The notes under the pieces were generated by a model. It did not search any database, was not told where the DNA came from, and worked only from the letters and a program-made list of their open reading frames with translations. Both the position numbers and the translations under genes were made by a program. From Acephala macrosclerotiorum (lineage: Eukaryota; Ascomycota; Leotiomycetes; Helotiales; Mollisiaceae): a DNA stretch of 64,000 bases. Positions 1 through 10,878 of the stretch are shown piece by piece; position 1 is the stretch's first letter; each line of letters begins with the position of its first letter. The stretch lies in NCBI GenBank assembly GCA_014904845.1, contig MU119412.1, forward strand, positions 34,148 through 98,147. The letters are read 5' to 3'.

Positions 1-904
1 AAATGCTCCTATGCTCTCCTTCCACTTCCTCATCCGTCCCATCTAGGACTCGTTGAATGCGCTCTCTCGCACGCAAACTGACTTCTAGCATTTTAGCCAT
101 TACCGGATTCATAATCTGAATCAAACTCAAAGGAACAGCATTCATAACAGGAATCATCCAGGGAAATTGCCGGAGTAAGGCTAAACCTTTGAACGAAGTC
201 ACTAGAGTCATTTTCCACTCGAGATTGAAATCATCCTCACTCAAATGGTCGTAGTCTTTCGCGAACGAGTACTGCGATATAATATCAAAAGTCAAGGCAG
301 TAAAGGCAACATCTGCTCGGATTACTTCTCCAGTTTCCATCGCGTGCTTGAATCGAGCTGCCAGTTTGTTGACTTTCCCTTGAATGAGAGGTTCTAAATT
401 ATTGACAGATCGTTTGGAAAAGAAGGGGCTGATGGCGCTTCGACGGAGGCGATGATGTTCGTGGCTGATGGTTGAGAAGAGGGAAGAGGGGATGCCATTG
501 GCTTCAAAAGGTGGCCATTTCTCTCGTCGGCGAGTGGATGAGCCGTAGACATCATCATAAAACTCTGGATCATTGATATGAAGTTCATAAGGCGTGATTC
601 TTACGATGGGGCCTTGGAAATTGATCAGGTCTCTTCTCAGGAATTTTATTCTGCCAAACAGAAAACAGAGTTTTCTCGCGAACTTACCATATTTTTCATG
701 CATCGATTGAAGTTGCCAAATAAATCGTCCATCATTGTAGACATCATAGTAGAATTCGTACCATGAGCTCAAAGCTGCAAGTTTAGGGCCTGGAAATTTG
801 GCAAGAGGATGGAAACGTAAACGATATATCGCAAGTGCGATCCAGTAACTCAGCAGGACAGCGGCAGCCACGTACCAAACATTTGGTAATTGCTCCAGAG
901 CCAT
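1..904 (-). CDS. Cytochrome P450, N-terminal part (runs off the left edge)
   Basis: Membrane-anchored haem-thiolate monooxygenase. The start codon is at 904-902 and is followed by an N-terminal membrane helix (VAAAVLLSYWIALAIY) and a proline-rich hinge (FHPLAKFPGPKLAAL). Exon 1 is 904-688 and a 75-bp GT-AG intron spans 687-613. Exon 2 runs from 612 to the window edge, still open. After the intron the protein reads GPIVRITPYELHINDPEFYD, the usual start of the fungal CYP58/CYP65-like (trichodiene oxygenase-like) group. The I-helix, ExxR and haem-cysteine motifs would lie beyond base 1, so completeness cannot be judged. Nothing seen so far is broken. The substrate is unknown; families of this type often serve secondary metabolism. 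Confidence 0.85.
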   Translation of the reverse strand, partial: MALEQLPNVWYVAAAVLLSYWIALAIYRLRFHPLAKFPGPKLAALSSWYEFYYDVYNDGRFIWQLQSMHEKYGKFARKLCFLFGRIKFLRRDLINFQGPIVRITPYELHINDPEFYDDVYGSSTRRREKWPPFEANGIPSSLFSTISHEHHRLRRSAISPFFSKRSVNNLEPLIQGKVNKLAARFKHAMETGEVIRADVAFTALTFDIISQYSFAKDYDHLSEDDFNLEWKMTLVTSFKGLALLRQFPWMIPVMNAVPLSLIQIMNPVMAKMLEVSLRARERIQRVLDGTDEEVEGEHRSI

Positions 905-1420
905 CTTCAGCCGAGTGCTTGAGAAATACTGGGAGAGAGTCACTTTCATATTGAAGATTCTCGAGCGGGGTCGTTTGCTTTTCTCTTATCGCGCTCCATA
1001 AATTAACCTGCAGCTCGGTTAAGCAATGCAACCATAGGCCTTTATGAAGCATAATATAGCCGTTTGCAGGACGACTTTCAACACGGTGTCGGCAGGGGCT
1101 CTCGGTAGAGGGGATTCATCCTGCTAGACTTAGTTTTTCCAGGATATTACAGACAGGCGGTATTTTTTGCTATGCCATTCACTAATAATTATTATCACGA
1201 AGTTTGTCGCCTCACCAATATACTATTGAAATTCTCAGAGTTTATATTGTTTACATTAAGTTTTGGCCGCCCGCACGGCTCAAAAAGCAGTCACATTAAT
1301 TGTATTAATAAGGAAGGCAGGGGGACTGTTACTTCTTTGCTTTGGCTTAGCCAGGCAAATTAGCGTATAGCTAATTAAGTACAGTCTCAGAGAGTACCCT
1401 CAAATCGTCGTCTTCGGTCT
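905..1420. other. Intergenic, nothing recognised
   Basis: This is the upstream region of the P450 and the downstream flank of the RING-like gene. I see no conserved protein, RNA gene or repeat. Short open frames on both strands look like chance. Confidence 0.5.
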
Positions 1421-1786
1421 TCAAGGAAAAGTTCCTCTAGGAAAAGCTCCTCCCAGAAAATATCGAAGTACCCCTTGTTCTTTCGCTAATCCAACTTCGT
1501 CTTCCCATGTAGGAGGTCGAAGGATCTTGTATCTGGCTCTGCACAAGGGACAACTTCCCTTAGCCTCGAGCCAGTGCGCGATGCACCCGTGATGCCAAGC
1601 ATAGCCACAAGAGAGCTTGCGCGCCCTGCCAGAGTAGAGATCAGTGAAGCAGACCGCACACTGCTCATCCTCCACAGCTCTATGTTTAATAAGGATATCG
1701 GATAAGGACGCAACTGAAAGAAGATCAGTGTCCCGGGCAGGAGTCAGCATGTAGATCTTCTTCTCAATTCCATTTCTCTCCTCCAT
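1421..1786 (-). CDS. Small RING-like finger protein with a substituted ligand
   Basis: Single-exon frame of 121 residues. Residues 43-82 have RING-H2 spacing: C43-x2-C46, C60, H65, C68 and C79-x2-C82, including the usual CIAHWL and SCPLC segments. RING domains normally recruit an E2 enzyme for ubiquitin transfer. The residue after C60-G61, which is His in the CGHxFH core of RING-H2, is Tyr62 here (CGYAWHHGC). One zinc ligand therefore appears missing unless H66 takes over. There is no membrane segment. The short tail after the finger is uninformative. The gene could be a divergent active ligase or one that has lost function. Confidence 0.6.
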   Translation of the reverse strand: MEERNGIEKKIYMLTPARDTDLLSVASLSDILIKHRAVEDEQCAVCFTDLYSGRARKLSCGYAWHHGCIAHWLEAKGSCPLCRARYKILRPPTWEDEVGLAKEQGVLRYFLGGAFPRGTFP

Positions 1787-1860
1787 TTTTCGAAGACTAT
1801 TGAATGCCAGAAATTAGTCCCTTTTCATGATAGCAAGCTTAAATATAGGATCAGACGCTT

Positions 1861-2360
1861 TCATTTGCTCTCTTGGTTGGGTTTCTCGAGGAACTGCTTG
1901 ATTAAGAGCTGCTTTTCCAGGCGCTCTTGCTCACGTTTGAGTCTTAGATTCATGGCAGTCTCTACAATCACTTTCAACCAGGAATGATGCCTTACATCCA
2001 AGAAATCTCGTTCTTCCACGGCTGTGGCCATACGGAGAATTGTATCTAGGCTCTCGTAGGCGAAATACCAGATGATTCTACTCGCCAAGGTCTACCTACC
2101 ATTGATTCCACACGATTCATGAAGACAATTGATGAGGGATATACCAACAGGACAATAGAACTGCACGAAAGGCCCAATGCAGCGATTGCGAAGGCACTCT
2201 CCATGTCCCCAAAGAAAGTCTCGAACAGCGTCGGACTTTGTGGCAAGGAATTTTGTCCTCCTTCAAATTTCATTGTCGAGCACTTGAAGCCAAGGTGTCT
2301 GGTGATGAAGTAGGTGAGATGGATGATAAAAGTTGTTACCGACAGAGAAGATACACTCAT
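1861..2360 (-). pseudogene. Small membrane protein, hypothetical, frame-broken
   Basis: Two open frames on the minus strand look like halves of one protein. The upstream half (2360-2046) contains a hydrophobic helix around AFAIAALGLSCSSIVLLVYP. The downstream half (to 1861) is a charged helical tail ending in LIKQFLEKPNQESK. They overlap near 2088-2046 but are one frame apart, and no intron of plausible length joins them. This suggests a single-base indel or an assembly error. No family is recognised. Confidence 0.35.
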
Positions 2361-3058
2361 CTCTTATGGATTTGCGATCATCTTGTCTTCAGAACTCTTA
2401 CTGTTCTTTCAAACTGAGGGACGTTCACTTTCTAGATACGTGCTGAGCACTCACATGGCCGAACAATGACATTGTTTCACCACGTTGTCCACTTGAATTG
2501 CTGTCTTACTTATAAGGGGGAGCTTGACAACCTTGTTTGCACTAAAGACTCTTTGATCTGAATATTGTGAAGTCTTTTGTGAAGTTTTTAAAACCCTGGG
2601 GATTTTAACGACAAAAAGGGCTCAGCCCATCAGGTTTGGCGAGCCTCCGACACATTCTTTGCGCCGTAGGAACGATGAATTGAATTTACAAAGAGGAAGT
2701 TGCGGTAGAAATAGGTTTCATCCCGATATTTTCCGGATGATGAGCGAGAATTTTCTTCTGAGATGCTGGGGATTACTAGCCGGCATTCTAGTTTGAAGGC
2801 CGGTAAGGAAAGGGGGCCAAAATGCACAGGCCAAGAGTGGGGTAACATTTTGACTTGCAGATCTCATCCTCCAATCCTGCAAAGAACTCTACAAATCCAA
2901 TGCCACCATCCCATTTATTTTTGCAGGACAAGTTTATCTTTCTATTCACATAGGAGTTTTCTGAAACTCTCTGACAATCGCTCGCTACAGTAGCTACGAA
3001 CTATAACCTACACCACGTTTCGACCACGACTCAGCGAACATCCCCGTATTAATACGGC
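2361..3058. other. Intergenic, nothing recognised
   Basis: No gene, RNA or repeat recognised. The right end is the promoter side of the aldo/keto reductase gene. Confidence 0.4.
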
Positions 3059-5056
3059 ATGGCAACATCATTGGAAGTCATGAGCAGCTCGCATGAGTCT
3101 GCAAAAGCGGCACATGTAAATATGATGACCGATACAATCATCGCTAACCTCCCCCCTGAAGGCTTGCGTTCGGTTCTCCGAGGTCTGCTGGGAGTCGACA
3201 ACAAAAACACTTCAGCATTTGAATCGCTCACAATAAAATACTTAGATGCAACAAAGCCAACCTCAACTCTGATATTCTTTACTCCTAAGGAGAACCAAGC
3301 GACTCCGGCATTTCATGTATATCGAGCACGCTACCGATGCTTGATGGGCTGTGGAAAGGCTTTCGAGAGCTTGCAAGCTCTTTTTGAAGTTGTTCGACAA
3401 GTCCAGAAGCCTGATATTCCCTCGGAAGGCCTCGAAGAGTCAGGTTTCGAAGGCACCGCCGCTCTCATAGATAGCGATCTCGTTCAAGCAATAACAGCAG
3501 TGCACAAACAACTCAGCGCAGCGTCAGGCCTTCGACCAATGACTGACGCTGAACAAGGCATTATCCAACAACTTCAGGGCGCACTGGACGATTGTGATAG
3601 TCTATTCTTTCAGAAACAACAGCCAAGTCCCTTCTTTCGAGGTTCTTCAAGTCTCGGGACACTTCTCAACAATCCCAAGGAGAGATCAACATCTCACGAG
3701 GAAACCTTGGCTTATCGATACAGGAGTTCTCCCATGGCAATAGAGACGATGAAGCTTGGAGATAAGGTTGTGCCAAGGATGTTCATGGGACTGTGGCAAT
3801 TCTCAAGTCCTGCTTGGGGAACGGCTCCCATGACTAAGATTTTAAAGGACTTTCAGAAGCATGTCGATGCTGGATTTGCTGCTTATGGTGAGGATCTCCC
3901 CGCTCTATCGCAATATTTTGACCTGATAATCCAGACATGGCGGATCATTATGGCGATGCGGAGAGAACTTTTGTAAATCATGTAAAGTCAACAATACACT
4001 TCAGTAACCTAACAAGACGCTTTTTTTTAGGGAGAATTCAGACGTCATGCTTATCTGCGTAAAAATGACGCTGGTAGCATATACTGCGCTACGAAATGGT
4101 GCGTATTCGAACCGATTACTGTCACGCAGGAAGTCGTCAAAGCTGCGATCACTGAGCGCTTGACAACCCTGCAATCTACACGAGTAGAGCTCTTGCAGTT
4201 TCATTGGCAAGATGTGCGACCTTAATCCTGAGTTCTTGAGCTATGCTGATGCTGCAAAGTACAACGACCGTCAATACGTCGAAGCTACCAAGCTCATCGA
4301 GCAAGATTCTCGAGTTGACAACCTAGGTCTCTGCAACTTTGATACGGAACACATGGGTGAGATCATTGGGAGTGGTGTTAAGGTCATTTCGAACCAAGTT
4401 CAGGTATGCTTAAAGATATCTTCAGAAGGGACACAAAGAAATCGACTGACAAAAGAAATAGTTTTCACTCATCGATCTTCGGCCAACATTCAAAATGGCA
4501 GACAGCTGTCGAAAACATAATGTTAAACTCCTCACATATGGGTCATTGGTAAGCTCGAATTTATTAGGTTAGATATAGGACAGAGACTGACTTAAGCGCA
4601 AAGTGCGGCGGTCTCCTCGCAGATCGGTGGCTCGGAAAACCTGCTCCAAATCTCTTCGATCCAGACATGACACCGAGTTCCCGAAAAGTACGCGTCGGCC
4701 CTATCATATTTTCCCTCGCTACTGACACTCCATCCTAGTACTTCGAAATGATCACAGTCTGGGGTGGCTGGGCCCTCTTTCAAGAACTCCTCTCCATCCT
4801 GTCAACTATCGGCAAGAAACACAACGTCTCTATCTCCATCGTCGCAGTGCGATGGGTTCTCGAACACGATTACGTAGGAGCCGCGATTATCGGGGCGAGA
4901 ATGGGCGTCAGTGAGCACGTTCAAGACAATTTGAAAGCTTTTGGATTCAAGCTGGACGAGGAGGATTTGGCGGCAATTCAAAAGGTGCTGAACAAGAGTA
5001 GGGCGAGGGAGGTGTTTGATGCGATGGGGGATTGTGGTGCAGAGTATAGACAGTAG
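3059..5056 (+). CDS. Aldo/keto reductase with an N-terminal extension
   Basis: NADPH-dependent oxidoreductase of the (beta/alpha)8-barrel AKR superfamily. Exons: 3059-3887, 3935-3972, 4031-4213, 4260-4403, 4462-4548, 4604-4687 and 4739-5056. The six introns are 46-58 bp and canonical; the joined frame gives 560 residues. The barrel begins near residue 225 (LGDKVVPRMFMGLWQ). The catalytic Asp/Tyr region DMADHYGDAE appears only when intron 1 is removed. LLQFHWQD, LGLCNFDTEHM and IIGARMGVSEH follow in the expected places. About 220 residues before the barrel are in the same frame without an intron. They start ANLPPEGLRSVLRGLLG and match nothing I know. Either this is a genuine fusion or the AKR starts at an internal Met near 3732. 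Substrate unknown. Confidence 0.85.
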
Positions 5057-5307
5057 ATCGATAGTGAAAGAATGAAATCGTTTGCCGAAGATACTCTGTG
5101 ATTCAATGCGCAGTTGAGAAACGTGATGTTGGTGATGCAATTCAGGGGTTAGGGGTAGCGAGTGTGCCCTGAAAGTTTAGCGAGTTGGATACCGGTGCGG
5201 GGTAAAGTTACCCCACCTTTGAAAACTTCCAGCGCCTTTGAACACCGAAAACTCTGGAGATCTTGCCTATAAGGCTCAGCCGAGCATTGAACTAAGCTTA
5301 TCAAACA

Positions 5308-5715
5308 ATGACAAACACAAGTGACGATATATTCGAGCTTTACGACCTCCGCGTTGAGGTTGTGTGTCCACCCGGCGAGCGAATCCTGTGCGGGGCCAAG
5401 GATGGAGACCACTTCACGCTGAAAGGAGAGATGTTACATCTCCCTCCGGGTCAAGGTTTTAGCATCTACAGTCTAGGTATGACTATCTCCTATCATTTAT
5501 GCAATTTACGAAAATGGTTTAAGAAAACAGCATCCGTACTTCCTCTCCTCGCAGCGAAGCAACGCAAAACCCATGCAAACGATTGGATGCAATCGGATGC
5601 CTTGGTCGCATGTCCCGATCCGAACTGTAAATCTGTGCTGAGGATTATGAGGACCGGGGTTAGGACATTTAGTCATGCTGAGACGACGGTTGTGGGGTTG
5701 GAAGGGAATAGCTGA
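5308..5715 (+). CDS. TIGR04076-like small protein
   Basis: Exons 5308-5476 and 5531-5715 around a 54-bp intron give 117 residues. The intron length is a multiple of three, so the unspliced frame is also open and could be mistaken for a 135-residue protein. After splicing, the frame reads LPPGQGFSIYSLASVLPLLAAKQR. This, with CPDPNC further on, matches the uncharacterised TIGR04076 family (CxA/G-x-H-like core, PPG-IY-LA, Cys motif). The N-terminal core here is ILCGAKDGDHF. Function is unknown in the family; a metal-binding role has been suggested only from the Cys residues. It lies 251 bp after the reductase on the same strand. Confidence 0.7.
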   Translation: MTNTSDDIFELYDLRVEVVCPPGERILCGAKDGDHFTLKGEMLHLPPGQGFSIYSLGMTISYHLCNLRKWFKKTASVLPLLAAKQRKTHANDWMQSDALVACPDPNCKSVLRIMRTGVRTFSHAETTVVGLEGNS

Positions 5716-6311
5716 GCGTACTGGACGTGGCGAAGGAGAGACCCGATCAAGGTTACATTGCACAGGGTGCTTGGTCCTTGAAGTTGAATTAGATTAAGCG
5801 ATTTAATGTCCTGAACGATGAGAATGTATGGGATGGAATGTATCTTAAAGGACTAATCTGGCAACGAGTCTGATATTGACTGTAAGATTAGAGGAAAGAA
5901 TGGAGCGCCTTTTGAACAAGAAAATCTAGCGCAAATCATTGGGTCTCGATTATAAGTCGGCAGCGGAATACAAGCCACTCCAAACATTATTATCCCCGAT
6001 GGAGACTCAGCCACGACAACAATGCAGGTCCATGACGCTCAAGCTAGAGATTGCCTACTGCTTGAATGCCCTTGTGAAATTTTTTGTGATTCATCTGAGT
6101 TTTAAGCCCTAACGTCAAGTTGGTGCAAAGAGTAAAGATGTATAGAGCTCTAGGCAACGAGGCAACATCGACTCAATGCACCCTCATGGGACGCGGTGTC
6201 TATTTGTGGTACGCCTACAAGTACTATATGTGCAAAGATGCGAAAGATCGACAGCCATGCGAGACAAGAGTCAGAAATGACAATGGCTCGAAAGGAATTG
6301 AGGACTGACCG
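5716..6311. other. Intergenic, nothing firm
   Basis: No recognised gene. A short plus-strand frame from 6120 ends in TGA at 6306-6308, directly in frame with the candidate gene that follows. It may be its decayed first exon or chance. Confidence 0.35.
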
Positions 6312-6740
6312 GAATATCATATTTGCAAGAAGCTACAAGCGGCGAAGGTGAGATACGAGAGTGCTGTGGCAGTAGCATCGAGCCGATATGAAGCAGATAT
6401 AAACAATGCAAAAGATAGACTAGAAGTCGATGCGAAGGAAGGCGAAGCAAGTGTATGTCTGCGCTTCTGTGGTGGTCTATACTGTTTCTGACAGTGGTTG
6501 ATTAGGATAAAGAAAATACGAAGCTTGCAACAGAGTGTAGAGATCAAGTGATGACAGTAGCTCGAGAAAGGTACGAGGCGGATGAGAAAGCACCCCGCGA
6601 AATTATTCGTCTTATGGTAAGCGTTTCTGGGGGAGAAATTCATCTGCATTTGTGCTAACTAGAATAGAAACGACTTGGGACGTGTGGGAGGAAATGTGAG
6701 CAATGTTTGATTTCTAGGCTTGTGGATTGGGCGAACTAGA
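6312..6740 (+). CDS. Possible small coiled-coil protein, hypothetical
   Basis: Three plus-strand segments join across two plausible introns (about 6452-6505 and 6617-6667). They give a charged, helix-forming sequence (RYESAVAVASSRYEADINNA, then ARERYEADEKAPREI) ending in a Cys-rich tail (CGRKCEQC) and a stop. The repeated RYE(S/A) spacing suggests a coiled coil. No start codon is assured because the frame is closed by TGA at 6306-6308. This may be a pseudogene or lack its true first exon. No family recognised. Confidence 0.25.
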
Positions 6741-7010
6741 TGGGGTACAATTCTAGGTGAACCTTGAATCTAAGTATGCCTTCCATCACTGTCGGCTCTA
6801 TCATGTACCAAGCCTAAGTCCGCGAGCTATCCGGTATGCACTCAAATAAGTGCTTCGAGAGGAGTTGTGGCGCGCGTAAATATGCCTTTCGATGGCCGGT
6901 CATCCTCAGCAGATGTGCCACGACGGAGCTCCGAGGGACTTCTCCAGATGCTTGCTCTAGCTGGCCGTCTCGATATCGAGACTCGCGATTTTCGTGCATC
7001 CTGGTATCCT

Positions 7011-7706
7011 TCAACTCTTGCCTTTGCCTTCCCCAAGACCCATCTGACTTATGCCCTCCGCGATCTTCTTCGATTGTTCATCTTCGGCGGTATTTTCACC
7101 CTCGCCCATTTCCTCGTCTGCTTCGGCCTCGCCCTCGCCAGTCTCTTCAGAAACACCCTCCTCGAGCCCTTCTCCGCCTTCCTTCAGAACCCATTCGACG
7201 ACTTCCTTCTTGTCGTTTAACTCTGCTTCGTAAACGGCATCGTGACCTCGTTGATTCGTGATTGTGGGATCTGACCCTTGCTCCAGCAGTACCTTAACAG
7301 ACTCCAAGTGGCCGTTCAATGCAGCCCAATGTAAAGCGGTATTTCCAGCACTGTTTTGCGAGTTCAGGATCGAGAGCATCGTTGGATTTTGGGGTGAGGG
7401 TATAGAGAGTGCTTTACAAAGTTCGGCGAGGAGGGCTATAAATCAACAGTCAGTCATTATGCACAGCACTTCGACGATGTCCAATCTTGCAGAAATTCTA
7501 TGCATACCATGATGTCCATTAGCAGCTGTCATATGCAGGACTCCATTCCCACTTTGCTCGTCCCTCGCAGATTGCAACAACTCTACGACTGAAGCATTCT
7601 CTCTCTTGCAGAGCTCATTCTTCAAGGTATCAAATTCCTCTTGCTCACCCATACGCGCATAGTACAGCAAATCATCGATCTCGTCCTCGGTCAGCTTAGG
7701 CGCCAT
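7011..7706 (-). CDS. YAR1-like ankyrin repeat protein
   Basis: Exon 1 is 7706-7508, the intron 7507-7436 (72 bp), exon 2 7435-7011; the product is 207 residues. It starts MAPKLTEDEIDDLLYYAR, then has two ankyrin repeats (GNGVLHMTAANGHH and GNTALHWAALNGHLESVKVL), and ends in a long Glu/Gly-rich acidic tail. This is the layout of S. cerevisiae Yar1, the cytosolic chaperone that holds ribosomal protein uS3 (Rps3) before it enters pre-40S particles. The acidic tail suits a basic ribosomal-protein client. It is divergent from the MscL gene. The Yar1 assignment rests on architecture and length. Confidence 0.75.
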
Positions 7707-7951
7707 TGTTGTCGTCTTTCTTTGAAAGTGTATTATTGTGCGCGACAACAAATTATTTTGACAAGAGCTTATCGATAGTGGCTGCCAAGACAAAACATCA
7801 TGATCACGTGCTGTACCTTCAAACGCCCCAAGCGCCAACTCATCTCCGAGACATCAAAACAAGATTTCTGATAACTTCAACTCTTTACATTCTTTGTACA
7901 TATTAAAGAGGACATTTTCAGGGATCTCGGCGAGGTTTAAGAACGTTCACC
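7707..7951. promoter_or_regulatory. Bidirectional promoter between YAR1-like and MscL genes
   Basis: These 245 bp separate two divergent start codons and must hold both promoters. A palindromic E-box CACGTG at 7805-7810 is the clearest candidate bHLH site. No TATA box is obvious. Confidence 0.45.
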
Positions 7952-8781
7952 ATGCCTCGAATTCGCCTCGAAGATATAAGAGATGATAGTCAAGAGCTGA
8001 TCGAACATTCAGTCGAGGTTGTCGGAAAAGGCGCCTCTTGGATGTGGCATGGCTTTCGAGAATGGGTGCTTCAGGATAATGTCGTTGAGGTGGCTGTTGG
8101 ATTAATGTGAGCTCTTTGCAGTTCAAACGTATGAGCTGGGTTTGAATCTTTTACTGACAATTAATAGCCTCGCTGCTGCCTTCACAACGGTGGTGACATC
8201 TTTTGTCTCAGATATCCTTCTGCCTCCTCTTTCTCTGCTTCCATTCATCAATCGGAACATGGATGAGAAGTTTGCGGTGTTGAGAAGAGGTCCAAACTAC
8301 AACCAAACTATGGCGATTGGGTACAACACGATGCAGCAAGCGGCAGATGACGGTGCAGTAATTTTGGCTTATGGGTAAGTTGCTTGCCCTCAAATTCTTT
8401 TGGCTTGCTTCTTGAAATCCTCTAATTATTAATGTCCCGCTCGCTGGTAGTAGTTTTCCTTATGAGAAGCTGGAATTTTATATTTGAATGGTGCTGACTT
8501 GAATGACAGGAGTTTCCTCAATAAGACGATCAATTTCGTCGGTGTTGGGTTGTCGCTGTACTTATTCGCAAGTATCTACGAGTACTTCAGCAAAGATACT
8601 ATTATCAAGTATCAAGTGAAGTGCCGCTATTGCAGGAAGCGAATCAGTGAAAAGGTACTTATCCCGCCACCACTATGTCACTTCTACCTGAACTATTACG
8701 CCCCAACAAATATTGACTTCTAATAAGGCAATACGGTGTGTCAACTGCACGAGCTGGTTGGATGGACGAGAGGATAAGTAG
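7952..8781 (+). CDS. Large-conductance mechanosensitive channel (MscL family)
   Basis: Exons 7952-8106, 8168-8374, 8510-8654 and 8728-8781 (GT-AG introns) encode 186 residues. MscL forms a pentameric pore that opens under membrane tension. A short amphipathic N-terminus leads to TM1 (NVVEVAVGLILAAAFTTVV), which holds the conserved VxxAxG(L)xxxxAF pore pattern, then SDILLPPLSLL. TM2 follows (NFVGVGLSLYLFASIYEYF). The C-terminus has two Cys pairs (CRYC and CVNC) before WLDGREDK, a zinc-ribbon-like tail also seen in some bacterial and fungal members. The family is mainly bacterial with a patchy fungal distribution. The second pair appears only after removing the third intron. Confidence 0.85.
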
Positions 8782-8980
8782 ACAAGTCCGAATGCTCAAA
8801 TGATATGGTCACGTGCCTCGTTGAGTCCAAGACTGTACATCATTGTTTCCACAGGCCATTTGCTTTTGGGTAACATATCAGGACCCATTTTTCAATGCTC
8901 AGCAATACATACACCATTATTATTCACTTCTCTTCATTGCTTTAGCCAGACAAATATTCCCCAGTCATCGCCAGACCTCA

Positions 8981-9660
8981 TTACATCCTAGCCGCCAGCA
9001 ACCTCTCCACCCTAGTCCCAACAACAGTAACAAATCTCACGTCCGGCACCATCCATCTCTCTTTCTCATACACTCTGTCGAGGTCAGCCTTCAGACTCAA
9101 TTCCCTCATTCCACCTAACCCCCAATTCTGCATGGGCACCAAGTCCAACACCTCATCACTCGTTCTCCACAGATGCCGAAATTGATAAAATCCATTAACA
9201 ACAATAGAAAATGTCTTCAACCTAGGGAATGCTCGATGAATCATGGCTGCTAAATCGTCATAATAGCCCGGATTGCGGTCCGTAGTATTGGCGTGGAAAT
9301 CGATTGCGTATGATGCCGCACTTCTTGACGTTCATCTAGACTAACTTAGTTTACTAACGTATTCAGGATCTCCCATTCGTTGAACAGGAATAATGTATCG
9401 TTCCTGAGGTCGATAGAAGTTTGAGGTTAGTAATGTACAAAGGGTGGAGACGAGGCGAAGGATAAGTTCCATTTCTTCAAAGAGAGTTGACGGGATCGAG
9501 AGCAGGTGTGGAGAAGGGCAGGGATAGGAGTTAGGGATCTGAAGTTCCAGACTATGACACCCTCCATTAGTCTCTCCGTTGGAACGCTGAGATGGACGAT
9601 GCGGGGTTCAGCGAATGCGAGGGCAGCCTCCCATATTATGTCCCGGATCTGGGGGGACAT
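8981..9660 (-). pseudogene. 2EXR-domain (F-box-like) protein, probably decayed
   Basis: The first part (9660-9427) contains the 2EXR signature: IRDIIWEAAL, then PRIVHL, then PIPALLHTCSRSR. The frame meets TAA at 9427-9429, but the same frame continues with NDTLFLFNEWEIL, as expected for the family. A 35-bp intron-like gap near 9360-9326 then leads to AIDFHANTT and a C-terminal segment ending at 8981. Upstream of 9660 the frame is closed by TAG, so a first exon is missing or unrecognised. A 35-bp candidate intron with a TACTAAC site (9438-9404) spans the TAA, but removing it puts the sequence out of frame. A broken gene is the simplest reading. These proteins are abundant and mostly uncharacterised in fungi. 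Confidence 0.5.
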
Positions 9661-10196
9661 CTTGAGCTGCTAAACTGTGGGAGGTTGACAAGAGCAATCC
9701 TGATCAAGTGTTCTTTAAAGATGGTTCTGCGTTCTTTGAGCAAAGTGTTCAGGTTCAGAAAGTTTTCTTGGTTAGCAGCTGCATGTTTCAGCCTATCTCT
9801 CAATTCTCAGCCTCTTGGAATCATCAACTGCTAGAGATCAATTCTTGTTCACAAATCTTGTTTCTTCTAATACTAGTCCTTAGAAAGTTGTATATGAATG
9901 CTTCAGTAGTTAATATTGCCCAAAAGTCTTTGGCATACTTCTTTTTCCCAAAATGTTCCTTTGAATTTACGCCCAGATATCTCCTCACAGCTGGGCTTTT
10001 CTGCTCGACTTTTCTTTTGCATTCACTTCCTAATATTTGCCTCATGTCTTCTATCTGACGTCTTTGCTACGGGTCCGCCGTGAGCGTAGCCTCGTCCCTA
10101 GCCTATATGTATACGCATCTCAACTTGTTTTCTCGATCTCGCCACCTTCCAACCAACCTCTACCACCACCATACAACCTGCAAACAATCTGCGACA
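9661..10196. other. Intergenic, nothing recognised
   Basis: No gene or repeat recognised. The right end is the promoter of the next gene, with CT- and CCA-rich stretches just before its start codon. Confidence 0.4.
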
Positions 10197-10878
10197 ATGG
10201 CTCCTCTATTGCGGAGCAGCAAAGTTTGTACGTCCTTGATAGTTTCTCGTTTCAATATTAATTATTCTTAGGCAAGCAGTCTGAGCAATGGTGGCGCTAC
10301 GGCTCCGCCCCACTTTCTTGCCCCTCGTGTGGCTCCTCCCAAAATCGAACCCCAGGACGTCCAGGAATCCATGAGACATTCTCTCGCAGAGTACGATAGA
10401 AATCCTAATACTGACAATAGTGGTGAGAAAAAGATGCCTCTATACAAGTATGCATATTCCTACATTTTGAGAAGCAGAGCGCTCAAAGCTAACGCGGGCA
10501 TTCAGGGACCGCAAGGAATTCGGACTACCATCTCTCCAGATGAGCGAGCTCGAGCTCTCCTGGATCCGCCCATTCTACAGCTATCTCCCTCGTACGATTT
10601 TCGGTAAACATCCAAATGAGCCGATCCAGCCAGTCCGAATCACCGACAGAGAATTTGAAAATCTCAACCGATACAGAACAGCCCACAAGAAGAAGTTGGC
10701 GACATTAAAACAAGGAACCGATGCATTGGCAGCGATGCCAGGTGCAAGTCGATACTATGAGAAGGTTATGGCAGAGGCCATTATCAAGGCATCTGAAGGT
10801 GAATTTACCTTGGACTATGTTTTATGGGTAATCGGCAATTATGAATTGGAGATTGACCAGGTTAGAGGATCCGACTAG
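10197..10878 (+). CDS. Hypothetical protein, three exons
   Basis: Exons 10197-10223, 10272-10447 and 10506-10878 join across canonical introns to 191 residues. The start has a good context (GACAATGGC). The product begins MAPLLRSSK, has a Pro-rich stretch, then a soluble body with WIRPFYSYLPRTIFG and a helical C-terminus. There is no signal peptide or membrane helix. Clean splicing and full-length frames argue for a real, maintained gene. I do not recognise the family. Confidence 0.65.

Noticed and set aside
9404..9438. 35-bp intron with TACTAAC in the 2EXR gene
   Set aside because: Too short and removing it shifts away from the frame that carries the family's downstream motif.
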